Positions 6,782-15,241 of a stretch of 35,256 nt of DNA are shown here, piece by piece. The notes under the pieces are model-generated. The model was not told where the DNA came from, did no database searches, and saw nothing but the letters and a program-made list of their open reading frames with translations. Within the stretch, counting starts at the first letter, position 1, and the number at the start of each line of letters is the position of its first letter. Position numbers and translations under genes: made by a program. The stretch comes from Vulcanimicrobiota bacterium (GTDB lineage Bacteria > Eremiobacterota > Eremiobacteria > Baltobacterales > Baltobacteraceae), in NCBI GenBank assembly GCA_028287545.1, contig JAQBPL010000203.1, positions 1-35,256 on the forward strand, in the 5' to 3' direction.

Positions 6782-7990
6782 GTGAAGACTCGTTCCCGGA
6801 TCCTGATCGCGGCCGTCGTCATCGGGAGTCTCTCGATGACGCTTCACGCGTGCAGTCATGTCCCGAGCGTCACCGACAACACGGTAGCCGCCGTCAGCGC
6901 CGCGCCGATCACAAGCGGTACCACCGATCAAGATCGCATCACGAGCGCCGTGAAAAGCGTCGAGCCTTCCGTCGTTGCCCTTCAGGTCGTCGTCCACGGA
7001 ACGGCCGTCGTTCCGGTGGATCCGCTGGCGCAAGCCCTCACCGGTGCACCACCCTACACGCGCAAGCGCGTCGTCGAGCGCGCGTCAGGCTCCGGCTTCA
7101 TCTATTCGCGCGACGGTCTGATCGTGACGAACGCGCATGTCGTCCCGCACGGGACCACGAGCATCACCGTCATCATGGCGAACAACGATCGCGTAAAAGG
7201 GCGCTTGTACTCCTCCAACCCGGGAATCGATCTCGCCCTCGTCAAGGTCGACAACTACGCGAAGCTGCCGCCGCCCGTCGCGTTCGCCGACAGCACGAAA
7301 CTGAAGGCCGGCGAGTGGGCGATTGCGATCGGAGAGCCGCTCGCGCTTCAGCAGTCGGTCACTGTCGGCGTCGTGTCGGGCTTCAACCGCGACGAGCCGA
7401 TCCAAGGCGACGACCAGCAAGTCCACCTCTTCCGGGGCCTGCTCCAGACGTCCGCGCCGATCAACCCGGGCAACTCGGGTGGTCCCCTCATCGACTACGA
7501 CGGTCACATCATCGGCGTGAACCAGTCAACTGCTGACCCGTCCTCGGCCCAGGGCATCGGCTTCGCAATCCCGTCGAACACCGTGCTGCAGACGGCCCAG
7601 ACGCTCGCGAAAAATCCCGGCAAGACCATCAACACCGGCGGGACGGGAACCGGGAAAGCCTTCCTCGGCGTCAGCGTCGTCGCCATCGACCAGAACGTCC
7701 GCGCGCAACTCGGCGGTTACTCCGATCCGGGCGGCGTAGCCATCGCTGCCATTCCCGATGGCACGCCGGCTGCCGCGGCCGGATTGGAACCGGGCGACGT
7801 AATCGAAGCCGTCAACGGAAAGGTCGTCAACACACCGGAGCAGTTCGCCGCCACGATCAGCTCGCTGAAGCCCGGCACGAAGGTGACGCTGCGCGTATGG
7901 CAGCGCGGCATCAAGCGTAACGTGCAGGTGACGCTGGCAGAAGAACCGGCCGCGCTGTATCTGCAGCAACAGCAGCAGCAGCAGCCGTGA
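6782..7990 (+). CDS. HtrA/DegP-type S1C serine protease, lipoprotein, one PDZ domain
   Basis: 402 residues from GTG 6782, preferred over an in-frame TTG at 6767 because TTGGAG lies 9-10 bases before GTG. A lipobox (LHAC, Cys24) after a basic and hydrophobic leader predicts a lipid-anchored envelope protein. The trypsin-like domain has the complete triad: His119 (TNAHVV), Asp150 (GIDLALVKV) and Ser232 (NPGNSGGPL). A PDZ domain follows with FLGVSVVAID ... DGTPAAAAGLEPGDVIEAVNG. Members degrade or refold damaged envelope proteins. The C terminus is an uninterrupted run of seven Gln encoded by CAG/CAA repeats. The stop codon abuts the stop of the convergent TonB-receptor gene with no intervening base. 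Lipidated members of this family are less usual than soluble or membrane-anchored ones. Confidence 0.93.
   Translation: MKTRSRILIAAVVIGSLSMTLHACSHVPSVTDNTVAAVSAAPITSGTTDQDRITSAVKSVEPSVVALQVVVHGTAVVPVDPLAQALTGAPPYTRKRVVERASGSGFIYSRDGLIVTNAHVVPHGTTSITVIMANNDRVKGRLYSSNPGIDLALVKVDNYAKLPPPVAFADSTKLKAGEWAIAIGEPLALQQSVTVGVVSGFNRDEPIQGDDQQVHLFRGLLQTSAPINPGNSGGPLIDYDGHIIGVNQSTADPSSAQGIGFAIPSNTVLQTAQTLAKNPGKTINTGGTGTGKAFLGVSVVAIDQNVRAQLGGYSDPGGVAIAAIPDGTPAAAAGLEPGDVIEAVNGKVVNTPEQFAATISSLKPGTKVTLRVWQRGIKRNVQVTLAEEPAALYLQQQQQQQP
7964..7984 (+). repeat. CAG/CAA trinucleotide repeat encoding a terminal polyglutamine run
   Basis: Seven consecutive Gln codons, six CAG and one CAA, lie just before the last codon and stop of the HtrA gene. 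Short triplet runs are prone to slippage, so the length may vary between strains without shifting frame. Confidence 0.9.
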
Positions 7991-10711
7991 CTAGCGGACG
8001 CGGACGACGTAGTCGACGAAGAGCGCGCGCCCGGGCAAGCCGAAGCGCTCGCTCGCGGCGGCGCCGGTGTACGGTGCGTATTGCGCCGCCCCCGCGTACT
8101 GGTTGAGCGCGTACGGTTCACCTTCGTACAGCAGGCCGCGCGGGTCGCTGAACTGATTGAAAAGGTTGTCGACCCCGAGCGCGAGCGTGCCGCGCGGCAG
8201 CCGGACGCTCAGCTTGAGGTCGGAGTACGTGTAGGCCGGCAAGCGTTTCGTGTTGTTGTCGGAGACGCCGTGCAGCGTGAAGCGCACGTCGAGCGCGTTG
8301 CCGATCAGCCGATCGAGGCCGATGTCGAGCGTGTGCAGCGGCAAGCCCGGCAGCTGGCTCCCGGGAACCAGCGTAAAGTTCGACTGCAGGAGCTGTGTCG
8401 GCGCCGACACGATCGTCGTAGAATCGAGCGTCCAATCGTAGTCGAGCGCCGTGCGGCGGTCGACGCGGTACCGGCCCGCGACGGTGATGCCTTGCGCGTG
8501 CAGCCGTCCTACGTTGTAGGTTCCGGTGACGCCGACCAGCGCCGGCGCGGCGGCCGCGCCGCAGGCGTTGGCGATCAGCTGCGTCTGCTGCGCGAGGAAC
8601 GCGGGGTCGACGAAGCCGCTCCCGGTCGACGTCAGCGGGACGATCGTCTTGTAGAGTTTGTTGAGCACGTTGACGTTGTAGAGCGTCGCCTGCACGTAGG
8701 CGTCACCGCCGAAACCGTGCGCCCATGCGACTTCTTCGTCGACGCCGCGCTCCGGGTGGAGCGTCGAGGAGGGGACACTGCCGATCGAGTTGAGCCCGCC
8801 GCACGTAATCCCGCCGCCGCCGCCGGCACTGCCGAGCTGCTGCGGAACGAAGGGTTGGCCCAGCTCGTCGCCGGACGGCTGCGTCGTCGTCGCGCCGGCC
8901 GAGACGCGGAACACGTCGCGGGACGACGGGCGCTGATAGAGCACCGAGATGCGCGGGTCCAGTGCGGTGCTCTGCGTCGCGCTCGCCTGCGTCAACGCGA
9001 CGTTCGCGAAGAGCGAGAGCGGTGATGCCGGCGCGCGGTAGACGTCCCGCAGCTCGTACGTCTGCTGATGCACGGTCGGCGCGCCGTACGAGCTCGCCGT
9101 GCTTGTCGCCTTCGCCAACGCGAACGCGGCGTTGAGGTAGGTGTAGCCGACGCCGGCGGTGTTGTAGCGGCCGGCGAAATCTTCGCTCACCGTGACGCCG
9201 CCCTCGTTCTCGCGGTTCTCGGCGATCGAGAAGTTGTCGCCCGGCACGAGCGTGTAGGGCAACCGGTATTGGCGGCTCGTGAAGTCGTCGTAGCGGTTGC
9301 CGAACACCGCCACGCGCGCGAAACGCGTCGCGCTCGCGTGCTCGTACGCCAGCCCTCCGTCATACAGGTTGAAGGTCTGGAAGGCGGGGCCGGCGCCCTG
9401 GAAGCCGACGGTGTCGGCCACGTACTGCGCGACGGTCGCGCACGGGCTCCCGCCGTCCGGCGCGCCGCCGGGGCCATGACCGCCGTTCGCGACGGCGAAG
9501 CTGCCCGACGGACACGGGTTCGGACCGCTCGGCGTGTATTTCGCAAGCGCCTGCTGGGCGAATGCGGTCGCCGGCGCCGCCTCGAGAAAGTCGCCGTCGC
9601 CGTTACCGGTCTTGTTCTCGTAATACGACGCGAGCACGCCGGTCGCAACGATCGCGTCGCTCGGACCGAGGCTATAGCGCAGCTTCACCAAGCCGCTGTG
9701 CGCGTTCGCGCTCGCGTCCATGTCGTAGGTGCCGATAGCGCGTACGGCCGGTGAGGTCGCCGTCACGTCGTACGCGGCGGCGGGCTGGTAGTAGCGAACG
9801 TGGCTGAACTGCCCGTCGAGCCCGCTGGCACCGTAGGCAAGCGCGTAGCCGAGCTTGCCGGTGGTGCCGGTCACGCGCAGGGTCGTCGCCAGCCGCTCGA
9901 ACGTGCCTGCGCCTTGCCCGATCGTTATCCGCATGTCGGGAGTCGGCACGAGCGTGCGGAAGTCGATGACGCCGCCGATTGCGCTCGTCCCGAGCACGTT
10001 GCTGCCGGAGCCGTACGTCACCCCGACGTCACGGAACGCCGCGAGCGGCGAGATCTGGAAGTTGTAGCCGCCCGGGAAACCGTACGCGATCGGGTGTCCG
10101 TCGATCGCGGTGGTCGTTTCGAGCGTGCCGATTCCGCGCAGCTGGAGCGGGATGTCGTCGCCGAGCGCGGCGGTGTCGCCGACGATCCCGTTGGTGATCC
10201 CGGGCAACTCGCGCAGCGCATCGCCCGCGCGCGTGATCCCCCGCGCTTCGAGCGCTTCGGCGGTGAGCGTGCGGGTCGTCGTGGTTGCGCGCAGCAGCGC
10301 GGCGGCGGCGTTGGTGGCGGTCGTGCCGATCGTGCGCAGCGCGGTGCCGGACGTCGTCCGCTGCAGGGCGAGCGTGACGTGCAGGCCGGAACCGGCGACC
10401 AGCGCGAGGTCACCCGAGAGCGCGGGCTGGTAGCCGGCGCGTTCGACGCGCAGGCGATAGACGCCGGGCGGCAGGTCCGCGATGCGAAAGGTGCCGTCGT
10501 TCGAGGCGGTGACCATCGCGGCACGATCGACGATCGCGATCGTCGCGCCTCCCACCGGCAGGCCCGTCGCGGCATCGTCGACGACGCCCTCGACGAGCGC
10601 CGTCGCCGCGCTTTGCGCACGCGCGGGCACACAGCACACCAGAAGAAAACCCAGCGCAGCGACGAGCGTCGGGATCGTCGTACGCACGGCGAGGCCGAGC
10701 GGATTCCGCAA
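7991..10711 (-). CDS. TonB-dependent outer-membrane receptor with N-terminal carboxypeptidase-regulatory-like domain
   Basis: 906 residues from TTG 10711, chosen because AAGGA sits 7 bases upstream. A signal peptide is present (to about residue 33, ending ARAQS). Then comes a CarboxypepD_reg-like Ig fold (ALVEGVVDDAATGLPVGGAT ... GVYRLRVERAGYQP), a plug domain with ALRELPGITNG, RGIGTLETTTAIDGHPIAYG and the GSGSNVLGTSAIGGVIDFRT loop, and a long beta-barrel containing aromatic-rich strands up to VDYVVRVR at the end. It is an outer-membrane active transporter energised by TonB; the substrate cannot be read from sequence. It follows the lactate monooxygenase-like gene by 21 bases, so they are probably co-transcribed. 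It ends against the HtrA stop. Confidence 0.9.
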   Translation of the reverse strand: MRNPLGLAVRTTIPTLVAALGFLLVCCVPARAQSAATALVEGVVDDAATGLPVGGATIAIVDRAAMVTASNDGTFRIADLPPGVYRLRVERAGYQPALSGDLALVAGSGLHVTLALQRTTSGTALRTIGTTATNAAAALLRATTTTRTLTAEALEARGITRAGDALRELPGITNGIVGDTAALGDDIPLQLRGIGTLETTTAIDGHPIAYGFPGGYNFQISPLAAFRDVGVTYGSGSNVLGTSAIGGVIDFRTLVPTPDMRITIGQGAGTFERLATTLRVTGTTGKLGYALAYGASGLDGQFSHVRYYQPAAAYDVTATSPAVRAIGTYDMDASANAHSGLVKLRYSLGPSDAIVATGVLASYYENKTGNGDGDFLEAAPATAFAQQALAKYTPSGPNPCPSGSFAVANGGHGPGGAPDGGSPCATVAQYVADTVGFQGAGPAFQTFNLYDGGLAYEHASATRFARVAVFGNRYDDFTSRQYRLPYTLVPGDNFSIAENRENEGGVTVSEDFAGRYNTAGVGYTYLNAAFALAKATSTASSYGAPTVHQQTYELRDVYRAPASPLSLFANVALTQASATQSTALDPRISVLYQRPSSRDVFRVSAGATTTQPSGDELGQPFVPQQLGSAGGGGGITCGGLNSIGSVPSSTLHPERGVDEEVAWAHGFGGDAYVQATLYNVNVLNKLYKTIVPLTSTGSGFVDPAFLAQQTQLIANACGAAAAPALVGVTGTYNVGRLHAQGITVAGRYRVDRRTALDYDWTLDSTTIVSAPTQLLQSNFTLVPGSQLPGLPLHTLDIGLDRLIGNALDVRFTLHGVSDNNTKRLPAYTYSDLKLSVRLPRGTLALGVDNLFNQFSDPRGLLYEGEPYALNQYAGAAQYAPYTGAAASERFGLPGRALFVDYVVRVR

Positions 10712-10732
10712 GAGAGATTCCTTAATGCGTGC

Positions 10733-11911
10733 TTAGGGTTGTGGGGCGAGCGCGCTGCGGTTTAGGTCGCGCACGGCGCGATATCCCGCCAGTGCGAGCG
10801 AGGCGTCGAGATCGCCGAGGAGCATGCGCAGGACGTGCTCGACGCCCGCTTCGCCGCCGAGCGCCAGCCCGTACACGTACGGCCGTCCGACGAGCACGGC
10901 GTCGGCGCCGAGCGCGAGCGCGATCAGCACGTCGGCGCCGCAGCGGATCCCCGAGTCGAAGAGCACCGTCGCGCTCGCACCGACGGCCTCGGCGATCGCC
11001 GGCAGCGCGTCGAGCGACGCGACGGCGCGATCGACTTGCCGGCCGCCGTGATTCGAGACGACGACGCCCGCGGCGCCGGCGTCGAGCGCGGCGCGCGCGT
11101 CGTCGGGATGAGCGATTCCCTTGACGACGATCGGCAGCGACGTCCAGCCGCGCAGCATCCGCAGGTCGGCCCAGCGCAGCGCCGGATTGCCGAACAGGCC
11201 GGCCCAGAACATGATCGCGTCGCGCGCGGCTTCGAGCGATTCTTCGGGCGGCCGCGCCAGCTTCGAGCGAAAGACCGGGTCGGAGAAATACTGCGCGACC
11301 CCGACGCCGCGCAGGAACGGAAGGTGCGCGAGCTCGAGATCGCGCGGGCGCCAGCCCAGCGTCCAGGTGTCGAGCGTCACCACGATCGCGCCGTACCCGG
11401 CGCGCTCGGCGCGGCGCACGAACGACTCCGCGATCTCGGGGTCGCGCGGCCAATACAGCTGATACCAGCGCGACGCATCGGGCGCCGCGGCGGCGACCTC
11501 TTCCATCGGGTTTGCCGACGCCGTCGAGACGATGCTGGTCACGCCGACGCGCGCCGCCGCTCTCGCGACCGCGACCTCACCGTCGGGATGCGCGAGCGTG
11601 AGGACGCCGACCGGCGCGGTGAGGATCGGCAGCGGCATCGTGCGCCCCAGCACCGTCGCCGTGACGTCGCGGCCGGTGACCTCGCGCAGCATGCGCGGCA
11701 CGATGCGCCACTTCGCGAACGCTTCGAGGTTCGCGCGCATCGTGTGCTCGGCGCCCGCGCCGCCCGCGACGTACGCGAACGCTTCCGGCGTCATCACCTC
11801 GCGCGCGCGCCGCTCGAGACCCTCCGCGGTCATCGGCAAATCCGGTCGCGCCCCCGCGAGCCCGCGCAGATAGATGTCGTTCTGAACGTCGCTGAGGTTG
11901 CCGATCGCCAT
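10733..11911 (-). CDS. FMN-dependent alpha-hydroxy-acid oxidase, lactate 2-monooxygenase-like
   Basis: 392 residues. This is a TIM-barrel flavoenzyme of the lactate oxidase/glycolate oxidase superfamily. Features include MTPEAFAYVAGGAGAEHTMR near residue 40, LTAPVGVLTLAHPDGE, the QLYWPRD motif, the WTLGWRPRDLELAHLPFLRG segment characteristic of lactate 2-monooxygenases, IVVKGI (FMN contacts), and SNHGGRQVD with the catalytic base His288 and substrate-binding Arg291, then DSGIRCGADV. Lactate 2-monooxygenase converts L-lactate and O2 to acetate, CO2 and water; other 2-hydroxy acids are possible. It is cytosolic. Length agrees with the family (about 390). It lies 44 bases after the hydrolase gene and 21 before the TonB receptor, all on the minus strand. 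Confidence 0.9.
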   Translation of the reverse strand: MAIGNLSDVQNDIYLRGLAGARPDLPMTAEGLERRAREVMTPEAFAYVAGGAGAEHTMRANLEAFAKWRIVPRMLREVTGRDVTATVLGRTMPLPILTAPVGVLTLAHPDGEVAVARAAARVGVTSIVSTASANPMEEVAAAAPDASRWYQLYWPRDPEIAESFVRRAERAGYGAIVVTLDTWTLGWRPRDLELAHLPFLRGVGVAQYFSDPVFRSKLARPPEESLEAARDAIMFWAGLFGNPALRWADLRMLRGWTSLPIVVKGIAHPDDARAALDAGAAGVVVSNHGGRQVDRAVASLDALPAIAEAVGASATVLFDSGIRCGADVLIALALGADAVLVGRPYVYGLALGGEAGVEHVLRMLLGDLDASLALAGYRAVRDLNRSALAPQP

Positions 11912-11955
11912 GCGCGAGGGGTCCGTCTCCGGGCGGCGCGTTCCTGCCGTGTGGA

Positions 11956-13287
11956 CTACGACCGGGAGACGGCGGTGAGCTCGGCGTACGCGATCTCATC
12001 GTGCGTGACGTCGCCGTGCCCGCCGATGATCGCGTCGCCGTTGAGGTTGCGCACGATGTTCGGCGACACCACCGCGGCGTAGGCGGCTCCGACGGGCTGC
12101 AGGTCGTTCTCGAAGGCTTCCGGCGTCGTCCGCGCCCCGTCGGCGCCCATCCCGCCGTAGGGATTGATCCACGCAGCGGCGCCGATCTGGTGCGCGAGCG
12201 CCGAGGCGATCGGATACGCGAGGCCGACCGCGATGTCGTGGATGCTGTGGGTGATCTGAATCTCCGAGGCGACCTTGTGCGACGTGATGACGCTGCGGAA
12301 GACCCCGTCGGTGTTCGCTTGGTAGTTCTGTGCCATCCCGACGTGCGAGTACGCCCCCTGCAGGAGCAGCATCGTCGCGGCTTGGTGTCCGGCGCTGCCG
12401 CCGGGCAGCGCGTTCGCTGCGGCCGTCACCAGCCGGCCGCCGAAACTGTGACCGATCAGATGAATCTTGACGCCGGGCAGCGCTGCAAGTACCTTGGCGA
12501 TCGTCTGGACCACGCCGGTTCTCCCGATCACGCCGGCGCGTTCCTTCATCGTCCAATACGTCGTCACGTTGGCGAGAACGAGCGCGGCGTTCTTGATCGC
12601 GGCGAGCGGGTTGAAGCCGGCGGCTCCGCCGAGCGCGGCCGCGCCGCCGGTCTGTCTGCCCGCCGGCGGCCCGGTCTGCAGCGTCGCGACGATCTGGTTG
12701 AGGACTGTGTGTCCGGGCGTCGTGTTGAGCGCTGCAAGTCCCGTGTCCATTCCGGGATCCGGTTCCTGCGGACCCTGCGGAAACGCCGACGCCAGCGCGG
12801 CGACGAAATCGTCCTGCGCGCTCTGGCTCACGCTCAACAGCGGGATCTGCGCGATCGCATGATCGAGGAACGCCTGCGCGGCCGCGTCGTTCGCGATCTC
12901 TTTGAGCGCCGTGAGCTGGGTGGTGATCGCGGCGTCGACGGCGGACGGCGCGATCGCCGCCGCGCCGGGGACGGCGTTCGGTCCGGCCGCGGCGGCGAAC
13001 GCGTTCTCGTCGAACTTCTTCGACGGCCAGATGATGCCGAGCGCGAAGCAATCCGCCGACGTGAAGCCGGGGAAGCGCGCCCACACGTTGTCGGCGGCGG
13101 TGAAGAACCGCCGGTAGAGGTCGTCCGCTTCGGCTTCGTTGTTGTTCCAGCCGTGCGAGATGACGAAGAGGTGCTTGGGCGGATGCGCGGCGAGATCGGC
13201 GAGAAAGGCGCTCTCTTCGGTGGCGGTCGCGTTGCCCGAGGGATCGTAGTGGATCTTGTCGGCTTTCATCGTGCCGTAGTTCAGCAT
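11956..13287 (-). CDS. Alpha/beta-hydrolase-fold protein coupled to a subtilase
   Basis: 443 residues from ATG 13287, with GAGGG about 8 bases upstream. The N-terminal strand HLFVISHGWNNNEAEADDLY carries the HGWNN oxyanion-hole region, and LIGHSFGGRLV supplies the nucleophile elbow (Ser281). A candidate catalytic His lies in GGHGDVTHDEIAYAE near the C terminus; the acid is not clear. Between them (roughly residues 95-245) is an Ala/Gln/Pro-rich insertion, longer than in small hydrolases. No signal peptide is evident. The pattern resembles DUF900-like or Fermentation-type lipase/esterase proteins, but the substrate is unknown. Its gene starts only 10 bases after the subtilase stop, so the two are almost certainly co-translated; the shared cytosolic prediction is unusual. 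Confidence 0.75.
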   Translation of the reverse strand: MLNYGTMKADKIHYDPSGNATATEESAFLADLAAHPPKHLFVISHGWNNNEAEADDLYRRFFTAADNVWARFPGFTSADCFALGIIWPSKKFDENAFAAAAGPNAVPGAAAIAPSAVDAAITTQLTALKEIANDAAAQAFLDHAIAQIPLLSVSQSAQDDFVAALASAFPQGPQEPDPGMDTGLAALNTTPGHTVLNQIVATLQTGPPAGRQTGGAAALGGAAGFNPLAAIKNAALVLANVTTYWTMKERAGVIGRTGVVQTIAKVLAALPGVKIHLIGHSFGGRLVTAAANALPGGSAGHQAATMLLLQGAYSHVGMAQNYQANTDGVFRSVITSHKVASEIQITHSIHDIAVGLAYPIASALAHQIGAAAWINPYGGMGADGARTTPEAFENDLQPVGAAYAAVVSPNIVRNLNGDAIIGGHGDVTHDEIAYAELTAVSRS

Positions 13288-13297
13288 GAAATCACCC

Positions 13298-15142
13298 TCA
13301 AACGGATTGGATGGCGCGCATGAGATCGACGAGGCCGGCGCCTTGAAACGAGCGGTCCCGATGCAGATCGGTCGCCGATTGCATGAAGATCGCTTTCACG
13401 TCGCGCGGCCGGCCGATGTATTCGCGACGGATCGACAAGAAGGCCGCGATGATCCCCGAGACGTGCGGTGCGGCCATGCTCGTCCCGCTGTCCTCCTTGT
13501 AGAGATACGCGTCGCGGCCGACGGCTGAGGGGGCGTCGCCGTCCTTCTGCACGACGACTTGGTCCGAGCGGCTCTGCGCCGATGCGCACGAGATGATGCG
13601 TTCGCCCGGCGCGATCAGGTCCGGCTTCGGACGGCCGTCGCCGGTCGGTCCTTTGGACGAAAAGTACGAGACGCCGTAGCGGTGCGGTTCGGTGCGATGC
13701 GTCGAGCCGACCGTGATTGCCAGCTCCGAGTTCCCGGGGTCGTTGATCGACATCCCGAAGCCTTGCGACACCGCGCCGACGTACTCCGATTGCAGATAGC
13801 CGTAGCCGGAGTTTCCGGCGGCGACGACCACCGCCACGCCGGAGTCGACCAGCCGGTCGATCTCGACGCAGATCGGGCTCTGGCCGCAAGCGAACCATTC
13901 CGCGTCGAACGGATAGCCCAAACTCAAGTTCACGCCGTGCACCACGAGGTGACGTCCGAACTCGTTCCATTGCTGGATCTGGTCGATCGCGCTGATCAGC
14001 GAACTGACGACGCCGGTGCCGTCGTCGTCGAGCACGCGCAGGCTGACGATCTTGCACTGCGGCGCCATCCCGCCGATGTCGCCTAACGGCAGGGTGTGTT
14101 TCTCCTCTGCCCCGGCTTCGTTCCGCGTGCTGACGACGGCGACGGGCTTTACGTCGCCATCAGCCGGCATCATGCCGGCGATGATTCCGGCGACGTGCGT
14201 GCCGTGACCGTTCTGGTCGACGACCGCGCTCGCGTCTCCGTCGCCTTTGCCGCGAAAGTCCTTGTGCGCGAGCGGCGCGCCGAGATCGACGTTCTTGAAG
14301 CGCCGGAAATGCGGGTGGTCCGCGTCGATGCCGGAGTCCAGCACCGCCCACGCGATGTTCTTGCCGCTGGCGGAAAAAGCGATGTGGGCCGCGTCGGCTT
14401 TGATCGTCGCGACCGAATCGGTGATGAACGCGCGAACTTGCGCGTCTTCCCAGATGCGGAAGATCGCGCGATTCGGCGGGACCGGCCGGCGGTCCAGATC
14501 GATCAGCGCCAGAATCGCATAGCCGGTCATCGTCGCGAACACGTACGGGTGCGTCGCCTCGGGGAGCACCTCGTACTGCGCCTGTTTCCGATCGCGGTCG
14601 CGGATCGTCTGGAGCAGCGCAAGCACGGCCTCGCGCCCCGCCTTGGACGTGCGCTGGTTGGAGAGCGCGATGATGACGCGCTCGAGCCGCGCCGGATTCG
14701 TGCGCACGCGCGACGCGAGCGGTTCGGCGATTGCTTCGCCGACGAGATTCGCCTGAAAACCGATCGGTTTCGCGTTCGGAACTTTGAAGTGTTCGTTGAG
14801 CGAGACGCGCACGATCTCTTGGCCGAATTGGTTCAGCAGCGCGACGATTCGCGATCCGCGCAGCGTGGCGAAGAGATAGGGCGCGATGGCGGGCGAGGCG
14901 GGATCGAGGATCGGCGTCTCTGTGCCGTCCTGCGCGGCGGCGGCGAGAATCGCGGACGCCACCTTCTGATACGTTGCGTCCAGCGCGGCATAGTCACCCG
15001 CGCCGTCCGGGCCGACGGCGAGCTCGACGATCACCGGGAAGAAGGCGGCCTCGTCGAACCGCTTGCGCAGCGCCTCGCTGATCTTGACGTCAGCCGGCGT
15101 CGGATCGCCGCTCTCCGGCGGCGGCGGCATAGAAGCGGACAT
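13298..15142 (-). CDS. S8 (subtilisin-family) serine protease with tandem propeptide-like N-terminal domains
   Basis: 614 residues from ATG 15142, behind GAGGGACGG. The catalytic triad is complete: Asp269 (VLDSGIDADHP), His313 (NGHGTHVAGI) and Ser555 (SGTSMAAPHVSG), with the oxyanion Asn in VVVAAGNSGYG. The first 240 residues hold two similar units: about 36-118 (PVIVELAVG ... PYLFATLRGSRIVALL) and about 155-232 (RVIIALSNQ ... PYVFATMTGYAILALI). Each starts with a strand and ends with an F-A-T-(L/M) strand-helix, the look of inhibitor-I9 subtilisin propeptides. The first 20 residues (MSASMPPPPESGD) are not a signal peptide, whereas most subtilases are secreted. It is followed after 10 bases by the hydrolase gene and preceded by the LysR gene (99 bases). 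Confidence 0.9.
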   Translation of the reverse strand: MSASMPPPPESGDPTPADVKISEALRKRFDEAAFFPVIVELAVGPDGAGDYAALDATYQKVASAILAAAAQDGTETPILDPASPAIAPYLFATLRGSRIVALLNQFGQEIVRVSLNEHFKVPNAKPIGFQANLVGEAIAEPLASRVRTNPARLERVIIALSNQRTSKAGREAVLALLQTIRDRDRKQAQYEVLPEATHPYVFATMTGYAILALIDLDRRPVPPNRAIFRIWEDAQVRAFITDSVATIKADAAHIAFSASGKNIAWAVLDSGIDADHPHFRRFKNVDLGAPLAHKDFRGKGDGDASAVVDQNGHGTHVAGIIAGMMPADGDVKPVAVVSTRNEAGAEEKHTLPLGDIGGMAPQCKIVSLRVLDDDGTGVVSSLISAIDQIQQWNEFGRHLVVHGVNLSLGYPFDAEWFACGQSPICVEIDRLVDSGVAVVVAAGNSGYGYLQSEYVGAVSQGFGMSINDPGNSELAITVGSTHRTEPHRYGVSYFSSKGPTGDGRPKPDLIAPGERIISCASAQSRSDQVVVQKDGDAPSAVGRDAYLYKEDSGTSMAAPHVSGIIAAFLSIRREYIGRPRDVKAIFMQSATDLHRDRSFQGAGLVDLMRAIQSV

Positions 15143-15241
15143 CCCGAACCGTCCCTCTGCATAGACTGAGCCACCTTCGAGGCGGCATGGCGCCTGCTTG
15201 GCTTGTTGATGCTGCGCTCCCTGGCGCCCGCTCCGGGAACC

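Noticed and set aside
7964..7984. CAG run as a CRISPR or tandem-repeat locus
   Set aside because: Simple triplet repeat within coding sequence; no spacers. No CRISPR array seen anywhere in the window.
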